The translations under genes were made by a program, and so were the position numbers. Below are positions 1 to 6,843 of a DNA stretch of 32,214 nucleotides, one piece after another; position 1 is the first letter of the stretch; the number at the start of each line of letters is the position of its first letter. This DNA comes from Candidatus Culexmicrobium profundum (GTDB lineage Archaea > Thermoproteota > Methanomethylicia > Culexarchaeales > Culexmicrobiaceae), in assembly GCA_025061245.1 (NCBI GenBank), contig JANZKD010000001.1, positions 1 to 32,214 on the forward strand. Reading direction: 5' to 3'. The notes under the pieces were generated by a model. That model was not told the DNA's origin. It ran no database searches and saw nothing but the letters and a program-made list of their open reading frames with translations.

Positions 1-56
1 TCTCCCCGTTTATGTTATAATTGCTAGTTAAAACCGTAACACTATTTCATCCTAAA

Positions 57-68
57 GCTTATAAATAA
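57..68 (+). promoter_or_regulatory. Box A (TATA) of the nuoABCDHI operon
   Basis: GCTTATAAATAA matches the archaeal box A consensus and lies about 45 bases before the TTG start of nuoA. Transcription starting about 25 bases downstream would leave a leader of roughly 20 bases that includes the AAGGTGA ribosome site at 95-101. Bases 1-56 show nothing else I can support. Confidence 0.6.
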
Positions 69-107
69 TTTTGTAATAAGAACTGAAAGACGTAAGGTGA
101 TTGTAAT

Positions 108-437
108 TTGTGGGTTGAATTGCTGCTCTCAGCTCCTATCACTTTCATAATAATATTCGTAATACTCTACTTGGTTTATTACTCCGGTAAATACACTGCC
201 TTTAAGCATCAGCATACTGAGGCTGAGCTGGATCCATATGCTTGTGGTGAGGGACCTGACAAGTATCCTGCTGAGTATATTCAGATGAATGTCCAGCTGT
301 ATAGATTTGCAATGTACTTTACTATATTTGATGTTGCAGCTTTTCTCCTTGCAGTTTCAGTGAGTTCACCTATTTTGGTGTTAGCATTATACATTGCAGT
401 TATGATTGCTGCATTAATTTTACTTCCGAAAGGGTGA
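108..437 (+). CDS. nuoA: Complex I-like subunit A (NuoA/ND3 family)
   Basis: Small membrane subunit at the junction of the peripheral and membrane arms, next to the quinone or E-channel region in complex I. The 109 residues hold three hydrophobic segments and the loop signature DPYACGEGP, the counterpart of the family's YECG loop with its conserved Cys. The second helix reads IFDVAAFLL where complex I normally has FDVE, so the usual Glu is Ala. TTG is the start because AAGGTGA lies 6 bases upstream and the peptide begins just before the first helix. First gene of a tightly packed operon (4-base gap to nuoB). NuoA is not part of the ordinary small Ech or Mbh hydrogenases, which makes its place beside a hydrogenase-type large subunit notable. 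Confidence 0.9.
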   Translation: MWVELLLSAPITFIIIFVILYLVYYSGKYTAFKHQHTEAELDPYACGEGPDKYPAEYIQMNVQLYRFAMYFTIFDVAAFLLAVSVSSPILVLALYIAVMIAALILLPKG

Positions 438-441
438 GATT

Positions 442-876
442 ATGGTTTCAATAATTGGGTGGAGTAGGATTAGAAGTCCATGGATCCTCTATATGGGGAC
501 TGGTCATTGTAATGCATGTGATATAGAAGTCCTAGCGGTATTGGCTCCTAGATTTGATGTTGAAAGATTCGGTATCTTATTGAAAGGGAGTCCTAGACAT
601 GCAGATGTCCTTGTTGTTACTGGTGCCGTTTCAAGGCAAACTGCACCAAGACTTAAGAGGATATATGAGCAGATGCCTAATCCTAAATTTGTGATTGCTG
701 TGGGTACCTGTGCTTGTTCAGGTGGTGTTTATTGGGGTTGCTATAATGTCTTAGGAGGAATTGATAAGGTTATTCCTGTTGATGTCTATATACCTGGTTG
801 CCCTGTTAGGCCTGAGGCTGTAATTCAAGGTGTAGCTAAGTTATTGGCTAAACTTCAGGGTGGAGGGAAGAAATAA
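442..876 (+). CDS. nuoB: Complex I-like / [NiFe] hydrogenase small subunit (NuoB family)
   Basis: Carries the 4Fe-4S cluster nearest the active site (N2 in complex I, proximal in hydrogenases). The 144 residues show Cys23 and Cys26 in GHCNACDIEV, Cys90 in VGTCACSGG and Cys120 in PGCPVRPEA. Complex I NuoB has two adjacent cysteines (CC) at the first position. Here they are spaced CxxC and followed by DIE, as in small subunits of group 4 [NiFe] hydrogenases. This agrees with the nickel ligands in the neighbouring large subunit. The length is that of a NuoB or EchC-type protein without the long N-terminal domain of uptake hydrogenases. It shares the TAATG junction with nuoC, which suggests translational coupling. 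Confidence 0.93.
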   Translation: MVSIIGWSRIRSPWILYMGTGHCNACDIEVLAVLAPRFDVERFGILLKGSPRHADVLVVTGAVSRQTAPRLKRIYEQMPNPKFVIAVGTCACSGGVYWGCYNVLGGIDKVIPVDVYIPGCPVRPEAVIQGVAKLLAKLQGGGKK

Positions 877-1352
877 TGTCTAAGTCTACTTCGAAGGAAG
901 AATTCATTGCACATGAGCTTAAGAGTAACTTTGGAGATGTAATATCGGAGTTAAAGGTTACTGGGCCGAGGAGAGTTTATGTTACTGTTCCTCCTGAGTC
1001 GCTTCGCGATATTCTACTTTTCCTAAAGAATATGTTTAATGCTAGACATATTGTTACAATTACTGGAATTGATATGATGAAGTCTTTTGAATTAATTTAT
1101 CATATAGCCGTGCCAGGTGAGCATATTAGATCAATTTTAGTTAATGTTAAAACTCATATTCCACGCGATAATCCCACTATGCCTTCAGTTGTTGACATAC
1201 TGCCAGGTGCAACTCTATATGAACGTGAAGTTCATGATTTACTGGGTATTGTTTTTGAAGGACATCCGAATCTTGAAAGATTAATCCTACCTGATGACTG
1301 GCCTGAAGATGAGTTTCCATTAAGAAAGGATTGGAAACCTAAGGAGGTATGA
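876..1352 (+). CDS. nuoC: Complex I-like 30 kDa subunit (NuoC family)
   Basis: Structural subunit of the peripheral arm that packs against the B and D subunits. The 158 residues end with the family signature: EREVHDLLGI, then EGHPNLERLILPDDW and PLRKDW. The start ATG overlaps the stop of nuoB by one base and the stop TGA lies inside the ATG run that starts nuoD, so the three genes are coupled. No cofactor-binding residues are expected. NuoC and NuoD are separate here, unlike the fused CD of some bacteria. Confidence 0.93.
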   Translation: MSKSTSKEEFIAHELKSNFGDVISELKVTGPRRVYVTVPPESLRDILLFLKNMFNARHIVTITGIDMMKSFELIYHIAVPGEHIRSILVNVKTHIPRDNPTMPSVVDILPGATLYEREVHDLLGIVFEGHPNLERLILPDDWPEDEFPLRKDWKPKEV

Positions 1353-2533
1353 TGATGTCTATATATAGGATTCCTGTAGGTCCTCAACACCCGGCGATTA
1401 AGGAAGGTTTTCAATGGAACTTTAAATTGGATGGTGAAGTAATCGTTGATGTTACACCTAGATTGGGCTTTGTGCATAGAGGTATTGAGAAGGGAATGGA
1501 GTTAAGGTCATGGGTTCAAGGAATATATCTTGCTGAAAGAATTTGTGGTATTTGCAATACTCCTCACACCACTTGCTATTGTCTTGCAGTAGAGCAGTTA
1601 TATGATGTTGAAGTTCCCAAGAGAGCTCAATATCTAAGAATTATCATCAATGAATTGAACAGGATTCACAGCCACCTTCTCTGGATAGGAGTTTTAGGTA
1701 TGGAAATTGGCTTTATGACGTATTTCATGTATGTATGGAGAGATAGGGAAAGAGTGATGGATATAGTTGAACTAATAACTGGCAATAGAGTTACGATGTC
1801 AATGAACATGATTGGTGGAGTGGTTTACGATATAACTCCGCCAATGGAAGGAATTATTAGAAGGGGACTAGATTATCTTGAGGAAAGAACCAAGTATTAT
1901 AAAGAGGTTCTTTTAAATGAGCCAACTATTCGGGCTAGAACTGAGAATGTAGGTGTGCTTAGTAAGTCTGATGCTATAGATTTATGTGCAGTTGGTCCAA
2001 CTTTGAGAGGTTCTGATGTAAAGAGTGATGCACGTTTTGATGAGCCCTATTCTTCTTATGATGAAATTTCATTTAACTTAGTAACTTACCCCTACTGTGA
2101 TGTTTATGCACGTGCCCTTGTTAGGGCTGATGAGACACTTGAATCAATTAAAATAATTAGAGAATGTCTAGATAAGATGCCTAGTGGGCCAATTAAAGTT
2201 AGATTAAAACGGACTCCTCCTCCTGGTGAAGCTGTAGCAAGAGTTGAAGCTCCAAGAGGAGAATTGCTACATTATGTTAAATCTGATGGGAAGGAAAAGC
2301 CCTATAGAGTTAAAATGAGGACACCGACACTTGCAAATATACCTGCAACCTGTGAAATGTTGAAGGGTTACTATATAGCAGATATCCCTGCAATTATAGC
2401 TAGCATTGATCCATGCTACTGTTGTACTGAACGAATGCTTTTCATAGACATAAATAGTGGCAAAAGTTGGGTATGGACTGATAGTGAGCTTAGGAGGTAT
2501 AGTTTAAAGTATTATCGTGAGAGGAGGAAGTAG
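1349..2533 (+). CDS. nuoD: [NiFe] hydrogenase-type large subunit in a complex I-like operon (NuoD/HycE family)
   Basis: Homologous to complex I NuoD but with intact hydrogenase nickel ligands. Counting from the ATG at 1349, ERICGIC gives Cys66 and Cys69, and DPCYCCTER gives Cys356 and Cys359, the four cysteines that hold the Ni-Fe centre. RGIE and HTTCYCLAVE fit hydrogenase large subunits, while the opening PVGPQHPAIKEG is shared with NuoD. After Arg362 there is a 32-residue tail (MLFID...ELRRY...RERRK). It resembles the tail that HycI protease removes from HycE after nickel insertion (known for that family, from memory). Three ATGs in a row occur at 1349, 1352 and 1355. AAGGAGGT ends at 1348, so ATG 1355 has the best spacing. 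I infer hydrogen production or oxidation, not quinone reduction. Confidence 0.93.
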   Translation: MMMSIYRIPVGPQHPAIKEGFQWNFKLDGEVIVDVTPRLGFVHRGIEKGMELRSWVQGIYLAERICGICNTPHTTCYCLAVEQLYDVEVPKRAQYLRIIINELNRIHSHLLWIGVLGMEIGFMTYFMYVWRDRERVMDIVELITGNRVTMSMNMIGGVVYDITPPMEGIIRRGLDYLEERTKYYKEVLLNEPTIRARTENVGVLSKSDAIDLCAVGPTLRGSDVKSDARFDEPYSSYDEISFNLVTYPYCDVYARALVRADETLESIKIIRECLDKMPSGPIKVRLKRTPPPGEAVARVEAPRGELLHYVKSDGKEKPYRVKMRTPTLANIPATCEMLKGYYIADIPAIIASIDPCYCCTERMLFIDINSGKSWVWTDSELRRYSLKYYRERRK

Positions 2534-3487
2534 ATGATGAATGTTTTGTATTATTTATTTCGAGTTTTGATTTATCCTGGATTTTTGTTTATTTCGGCAT
2601 TGGCATTTGTGTTTGAGTGGATTGATAGGAAAGCTCATGCACACTTCCAAAATAGAATTGGTCCTCTATATGCTGGACCACATGGTTTTCTACAGCCTCT
2701 AGCTGATTTTATAAAGTTAATGGCTAAAGAAGATTTTACTCCAACATGGGCAAATCCAGTATTCTTCAACATTACTCCAGTATTGGCTGCAACACTTCCT
2801 GTTTTTGCTTCATTCTACATTCCATTTACAGGCATGCCTGTTCTGCCTCCGTTTGAAGGGGATCTAGTGCTTGTTTTGACTTTGACTACCTTCTTTACAA
2901 TAACTGCTTTCTTGGCAGGATGGTTTTCATCTAATAGATTTAGCTCTGTGGGTGCTATTAGAGTCGTTCTCCAATTTTTAGGCTATGAAATTCCAATGTT
3001 TATTTCTTTGGGCTCAGCAGCTATTGCTGCTGGCTCTCTTTCAATAACAAAGATTGCTAATAGCCAAGTTATACCATTTGCTATTTTGCAGCCTTTAGGT
3101 TTCGCAATTTACATTATAGCTCTTCAAGCAGAGTTGGAGAAGATCCCATTCGATATTCCTGAGGCTGAAAGTGAAATTGTTGCTGGATGGTTAACTGAAT
3201 TTGCAGGTAGGAAACTGGCTTTCTTTAGGTTATCAGAGGATTTAAGACTAGTTTTAGGTGCTGGCTTGGCAACAGCGGTTTTCCTTGGTGGTGGAAGTGG
3301 TGCTATTCTTCCACCAATAGTTTGGTTCTTGATAAAGATGGTGATAGTAGTTCTTATTGCAACTTCGTTGAGAACTGTTTTCGCCAGGTTGAAGATAGAT
3401 CAGGTTGTTAGAGGTGCATGGAAGTATCTGCTGCCCTTAGCTTTACTTCAATTGTTGATAACTAAAATCTTATTGGTGGTGATGTAG
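2534..3487 (+). CDS. nuoH: Complex I-like membrane subunit H (NuoH/ND1 family)
   Basis: Membrane anchor linking the catalytic arm to the ion-pumping arm. The 317 residues form about eight hydrophobic helices. The loop signature IPEAESEIVAGWLTEFAG, with its run of conserved acidic residues near the active-site cavity, is intact. An early motif, RKAHAHFQNRIGPLYAGPHG, matches NuoH (NRxGP...GxxQxxAD). GAGGAGG lies 6 bases before the ATG, and the gene abuts the nuoD stop and the nuoI start with no gaps. NuoH homologues occur in both complex I and group 4 hydrogenases, so this gene does not by itself distinguish the two. Confidence 0.93.
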   Translation: MMNVLYYLFRVLIYPGFLFISALAFVFEWIDRKAHAHFQNRIGPLYAGPHGFLQPLADFIKLMAKEDFTPTWANPVFFNITPVLAATLPVFASFYIPFTGMPVLPPFEGDLVLVLTLTTFFTITAFLAGWFSSNRFSSVGAIRVVLQFLGYEIPMFISLGSAAIAAGSLSITKIANSQVIPFAILQPLGFAIYIIALQAELEKIPFDIPEAESEIVAGWLTEFAGRKLAFFRLSEDLRLVLGAGLATAVFLGGGSGAILPPIVWFLIKMVIVVLIATSLRTVFARLKIDQVVRGAWKYLLPLALLQLLITKILLVVM

Positions 3488-3832
3488 ATGGCGATGCTTA
3501 GGGAGATTTGGAGACATTTCTTTAAAAAGCCTGTAACCGTTAAGTATCCATTTGAAAAACTTGAGCCTGCTGAAAGATATAGGGGAAGGCATGAATTTTA
3601 TATTGATAGATGTGTTGGCTGCGGGTTATGTGCGAAAGAGTGTCCTGCTCTTGCAATAGAGATGGTACCAAGTGATAAGACTGTTGGTGGTAAGAAGCCT
3701 GTTTTCTATTTAGACAGATGTATTTTCTGTCAGCAGTGTGAACGAATTTGCCCTAGAAATGCTATTAAGCTAACGAAGTTCTATGAGCTTGCTGCATATG
3801 ATAAAAGTGAATTGGTACTTGACATTTCCTAG
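3488..3832 (+). CDS. nuoI: Complex I-like 2x[4Fe-4S] ferredoxin subunit (NuoI family)
   Basis: Electron-wire subunit of the peripheral arm. The 114 residues carry two complete CxxCxxCxxxCP motifs: Cys42, 45, 48 and 52, then Cys78, 81, 84 and 88. It is the last gene of the first operon. No NuoE/F/G or FpoF homologue follows here or elsewhere in the window, so this subunit probably takes electrons directly from a soluble ferredoxin or an unlinked partner. The next gene has its own promoter region about 45 bases downstream. Confidence 0.93.
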   Translation: MAMLREIWRHFFKKPVTVKYPFEKLEPAERYRGRHEFYIDRCVGCGLCAKECPALAIEMVPSDKTVGGKKPVFYLDRCIFCQQCERICPRNAIKLTKFYELAAYDKSELVLDIS

Positions 3833-3898
3833 CTAATGAGGGATAATAGCTAAATATATTCTTTGTTTTAACTTCTATTTATTTGGGAGACTCCTTGG

Positions 3899-5179
3899 AT
3901 GAAGATGATTGCAGATTTACACTTACATTCACATTATAGCGCTGCAACCAGTCCCGATATGACTATCCCTAAAATAGCGTATTATGCCAAAATTAAGGGA
4001 CTGAAAATTATTGGTACAGGTGATGCTTTTAATCCTTCCTGGCTTAGAGAGTTAAAATTAACTTTAGAGGAATCGTCGTATCCTGGGTTGTATTCTCCTT
4101 TAACTCCTGTTGAGGATGTATTTTTTATCATGCAATCTGAGGTTGGAACCATATTTGAGTTTGAGGGTAAGGTTAGACGTGTACATCATGTAATTTTAAT
4201 GCCGAATATTGAAGTTGCAGAGCAGATTTCTGACATTCTATCCTTTTATGGTAACGTTTCTTCTGATGGTAGACCCGTATTTAATATGCATCCTTCAGAG
4301 CTTGTTGAGATCGTCTTGGAGGTAGATGAGAATTGTTTAATATATCCTGCTCATGCGTGGACACCGTGGTGGAGCATTTTTGGTTCCTTTAGTGGCGTGG
4401 ATAGAATGGAGGATTGCTATGGTGACCAAGTTAAAAAGATATACGCATTAGAGACGGGGTTAAGTAGTGATCCGGAGATGAATTGGAGGGTGAGTGCCTT
4501 AGATAAATATGCTCTTGTTAGTGCCTCTGATGCTCATTCTCCATGGCCATTTAGATTGGGGAGAGAGGCCTGTGTCTTTGACTTTAAGAAGCCAAGCTAT
4601 TATGAACTTATTGATGCTATTAAACATAAGGATGCAAGTCGTTTTTTGATGACAATTGAGGTGGATCCTGCGTATGGCAAATATCATTGGTCTGGCCATC
4701 GGAAATGCGGTTTTGGCCCTATACCCCCTTCTGAAGCTGCTAAGCTGAATTACATTTGCCCTATTTGTGGAAGGAAATTAACTAAGGGTGTTGATGATCG
4801 AGTGGAGGAATTAGCAGATAGACCTAAAGGTTTTAGACCTGAGAAGGCAATTCCCTACATAAAATTATTGCCTCTCCAAGAACTTATTGCAACAGTTTTA
4901 GGAATAAGTCCATTCAATGTTAGACGTTTATACACTGGAAAGGTTTGGGAAGAATATCTTAAGCTTATACATAAACTGGGACCGGAATATAGAGTTGTTC
5001 TAGATGCACCATTAGATGAAATTGCAAAGGTTACATCAAGTGGGATAGCTAAGGCAATAGCTAAGCTAAGGAGTAATAGTCTTAAAGTTATTCCGGGATA
5101 TGATGGTGTATATGGTAAAATAATATTTTTTGAGGATAAGGAAGATCAATTAGATTTAAAGAAGTTTATTTCCTATTAG
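3899..5179 (+). CDS. endoQ: Endonuclease Q (PHP-domain nuclease for deaminated bases)
   Basis: The EndoQ family (TIGR00375 type) nicks DNA 5' of uracil, hypoxanthine, xanthine or abasic sites. The 426 residues match the roughly 424 of the Pyrococcus enzyme. The PHP metal site is visible: DLHLHSHYS near the N-terminus (Asp6, His8, His10), MHPSELVEIV in the middle and SASDAHSP later. A zinc-finger region follows (CGFGPIPP, then ICPICGRKL), and a C-terminal part near residues 330-360 (ISPFNVRRLY) looks like a helix-hairpin-helix segment. ATG 3899 follows GGGAG at 3884-3888. It is a stand-alone unit between two halves of the hydrogenase/complex I genes, with which it has no obvious tie. It overlaps the stop of the convergent DedA gene by 4 bases. 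Confidence 0.85.
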   Translation: MKMIADLHLHSHYSAATSPDMTIPKIAYYAKIKGLKIIGTGDAFNPSWLRELKLTLEESSYPGLYSPLTPVEDVFFIMQSEVGTIFEFEGKVRRVHHVILMPNIEVAEQISDILSFYGNVSSDGRPVFNMHPSELVEIVLEVDENCLIYPAHAWTPWWSIFGSFSGVDRMEDCYGDQVKKIYALETGLSSDPEMNWRVSALDKYALVSASDAHSPWPFRLGREACVFDFKKPSYYELIDAIKHKDASRFLMTIEVDPAYGKYHWSGHRKCGFGPIPPSEAAKLNYICPICGRKLTKGVDDRVEELADRPKGFRPEKAIPYIKLLPLQELIATVLGISPFNVRRLYTGKVWEEYLKLIHKLGPEYRVVLDAPLDEIAKVTSSGIAKAIAKLRSNSLKVIPGYDGVYGKIIFFEDKEDQLDLKKFISY

Positions 5180-5841
5180 GATTCTTTCTTTACTAGGAAT
5201 TCTCTCCATCTACCATCTCTTAGTCGTCGGATAACTCCTTTCCATCCTTCTTGATCTACAATGTCTGCGATTATCATCCAATCTATTTTGAGTAGTGCTA
5301 CTGTAATTATTATCAGAAATATTATTGAAGCAATTGCCCCGTATATACTTCCACCCAACATTAATCCTAGGATATTCACAAATGTCTTACCGAATACTGC
5401 TATGAACATGCTTAAAGCTATTTTACCTGCTAGACATGCTATTAGGAATTTGAAGAAACTGTATCTAATTAATCCTAGTGGAATGATTACTATGTCATCT
5501 GGTGATGGTGTAATCGTAAATACGAATACAGCTAATGCTCCATATTTATCAAGTAATTGTCTTAAGCGAGCTATCCTATACTCTTTTTCCTCTCCTATGA
5601 GTTTTCCACTTCCGAAACTGAATATGTATACGATTACTTTACCTACTGTGCCTCCTATTCCGCTAATAATGCCTAGTATTACTGGTTCGACTGGAAGGTA
5701 TGCTGCCATGTAAAATATTGCGACAAGATATGGTATTGGAATAAAGGGTATTAAGTTTCCTAGAACGGACACTATAAATGCGCCTAGGTATCCATGTTCA
5801 ACTACTATTTGTATTAACCATTTCTCTAGATTTTCAAGCAA
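5176..5841 (-). CDS. DedA/VTT-domain membrane protein
   Basis: Integral membrane protein of the DedA/SNARE-associated (VTT) family, whose members have been linked to lipid flipping and membrane homeostasis. The 221 residues contain about five hydrophobic segments. The family's re-entrant loop pattern is visible in NLIPFIPIPYLVAIFYMA and later in VFTITPSPDDIVIIPLG, followed by GKIALSMFIAVFGK. The start is a TTG with GGAGTGA about 7 bases upstream on the minus strand. It is divergent from the nuoJ operon (153-base gap). The exact substrate cannot be read from the sequence. Confidence 0.75.
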   Translation of the reverse strand: MLENLEKWLIQIVVEHGYLGAFIVSVLGNLIPFIPIPYLVAIFYMAAYLPVEPVILGIISGIGGTVGKVIVYIFSFGSGKLIGEEKEYRIARLRQLLDKYGALAVFVFTITPSPDDIVIIPLGLIRYSFFKFLIACLAGKIALSMFIAVFGKTFVNILGLMLGGSIYGAIASIIFLIIITVALLKIDWMIIADIVDQEGWKGVIRRLRDGRWREFLVKKES

Positions 5842-5900
5842 TCAAATTTCACTCCATAACTTCTCCAACGCTGTTTAAATTTGTACTTTATGATATTTAG

Positions 5901-5917
5901 CTCTTAATGTTTAAGAG
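5901..5917. promoter_or_regulatory. Small inverted repeat between divergent promoters
   Basis: CTCTTAA-TGT-TTAAGAG is a perfect 7-base inverted repeat with a 3-base spacer. It lies in the 153-base gap between the DedA gene (minus) and nuoJ (plus), beside AAAAGCTTTTAAAG at 5923-5936, a possible box A for the nuoJ operon. It could be an operator or part of either promoter. It is short and AT-rich, so chance is possible. Confidence 0.3.
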
Positions 5918-5994
5918 ACTGGAAAAGCTTTTAAAGTGTTAAAAGAAACTTCATTATCGCCATGAATCTTTCGTTATAAAGCGGGGGCAGAGAT

Positions 5995-6252
5995 TTGGAG
6001 TTTGCGTCGATTGTATCCTTACTTTTGGGTATACTTATAGTGGCTTTTGCAGTATTGGCTATTGAAATAAAGAACATAACTCATGCAATACTTTCATTAT
6101 GTGCTTTTAGTATAATTATTGCAATAGCCTTCATATTGTTAAATGCTCCATATGTTGCTGTTTTTCAACTTGCAATTTATGCTGGTGCTGTTACTGTTCT
6201 ATTTCTCATTACTATTATGTTAACTAAGAAGGAGGAGGTAGAGTTGCCATGA
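5995..6252 (+). CDS. nuoJ: Complex I-like subunit J, N-terminal half (NuoJ family)
   Basis: 85 residues with three hydrophobic helices covering the first half of NuoJ/ND6. The conserved TM3 region reads VFQLAIYAGAVTVLFLITIM, with the YAGA pi-bulge motif that takes part in gating the central proton path. The protein stops right after this helix, and the next gene supplies the rest, as in the split fpoJ genes I recall from Methanosarcina. The stop overlaps the following ATG by 4 bases. The start is TTG after a G-rich stretch (GGGGGCAGAG). It opens the second complex I-like operon (J-J-K-N). Confidence 0.85.
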   Translation: MEFASIVSLLLGILIVAFAVLAIEIKNITHAILSLCAFSIIIAIAFILLNAPYVAVFQLAIYAGAVTVLFLITIMLTKKEEVELP

Positions 6253-6527
6253 AGTTGAATGAAATTATAGGAGCAATTACAGCTCTAATACTTGCCTACT
6301 TTCTAGCTAATCTTCTAACCTCCGGCTTCGCAGAATTAGGGCTCTTTCCCTATGCTGGAAGGGCATTTTGGCTCACACCACCAGGAACAAATTTCTATCA
6401 AATCGGTCAAGCTGTTGGACAGTTTCTATGGAGGCTAAGATCTATTGACGTCTTAGCCCAAGTTCTTGTTCTATTTTCATCGGCACTTGGCGTTGTATGT
6501 TTGCTTAGGGAGGAGAAGGAAAAATGA
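6249..6527 (+). CDS. Complex I-like subunit J, C-terminal half
   Basis: 92 residues with a hydrophobic helix at each end and a polar, Pro/Gly-rich linker (AFWLTPPGTNFYQIG). It follows the NuoJ N-terminal half with a 4-base overlap and is followed by nuoK with another 4-base overlap. By position and topology it is the second part of NuoJ, which ends with two helices in one-gene versions. Sequence conservation here is weak in general, so the assignment rests mainly on context. Each half has a clean start and stop overlapping its neighbour, so this looks like a stable split and not a recent frameshift. Confidence 0.75.
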   Translation: MKLNEIIGAITALILAYFLANLLTSGFAELGLFPYAGRAFWLTPPGTNFYQIGQAVGQFLWRLRSIDVLAQVLVLFSSALGVVCLLREEKEK

Positions 6528-6841
6528 GTTCTCCACTCTTCACCTTTATGGCTACTTCTGCAGTTTTACTTGCAGTTGGCTTATATGGGCTAATGGTTAA
6601 GAGAAACATGATTAGATTGATAATTTCACTTGAGATTCTAGTTAGTGCTGCGAATTTAAATTTCATAACTTTCTCAGCGTTCAGATCACTGGGTCTAGTT
6701 GATCCACTAGCACATACTTACACAATTATCATCATCTCTATAGAAGCCTGTGTAATTGGTGTAGCCTTGGCTTTCGTTATAAATGCATATAAGCATTATA
6801 AGACTCTTGATGTAACTAAGTTGAAGAAGTTGAGGTGGTAG
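6524..6841 (+). CDS. nuoK: Complex I-like subunit K (NuoK/MrpC family)
   Basis: Three-helix membrane subunit, 105 residues. Both acidic residues of the ion path are present: Glu37 in LIISLEILVSAANLNF (TM2) and Glu74 in IIISIEACVIGVALAF (TM3). The motif after TM2 (AANLNFI, like VNLNLVAF in the family) is well kept. It lies between the second half of NuoJ (4-base overlap) and the antiporter-like subunit, the canonical order. Confidence 0.92.
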   Translation: MSSPLFTFMATSAVLLAVGLYGLMVKRNMIRLIISLEILVSAANLNFITFSAFRSLGLVDPLAHTYTIIIISIEACVIGVALAFVINAYKHYKTLDVTKLKKLRW

Positions 6842-6843
6842 CC

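Noticed and set aside
108..3832. Operon as a standard F420H2 dehydrogenase (Fpo), given cofE in the window
   Set aside because: No FpoF or FpoO is present, and the B and D subunits carry hydrogenase ligands that Fpo lacks. cofE only shows that F420 is made.
5261..5713. 150-codon plus-strand open frame
   Set aside because: It lies wholly inside the DedA/VTT gene on the other strand, whose membrane topology and family motifs are clear. The frame has no protein-like pattern.
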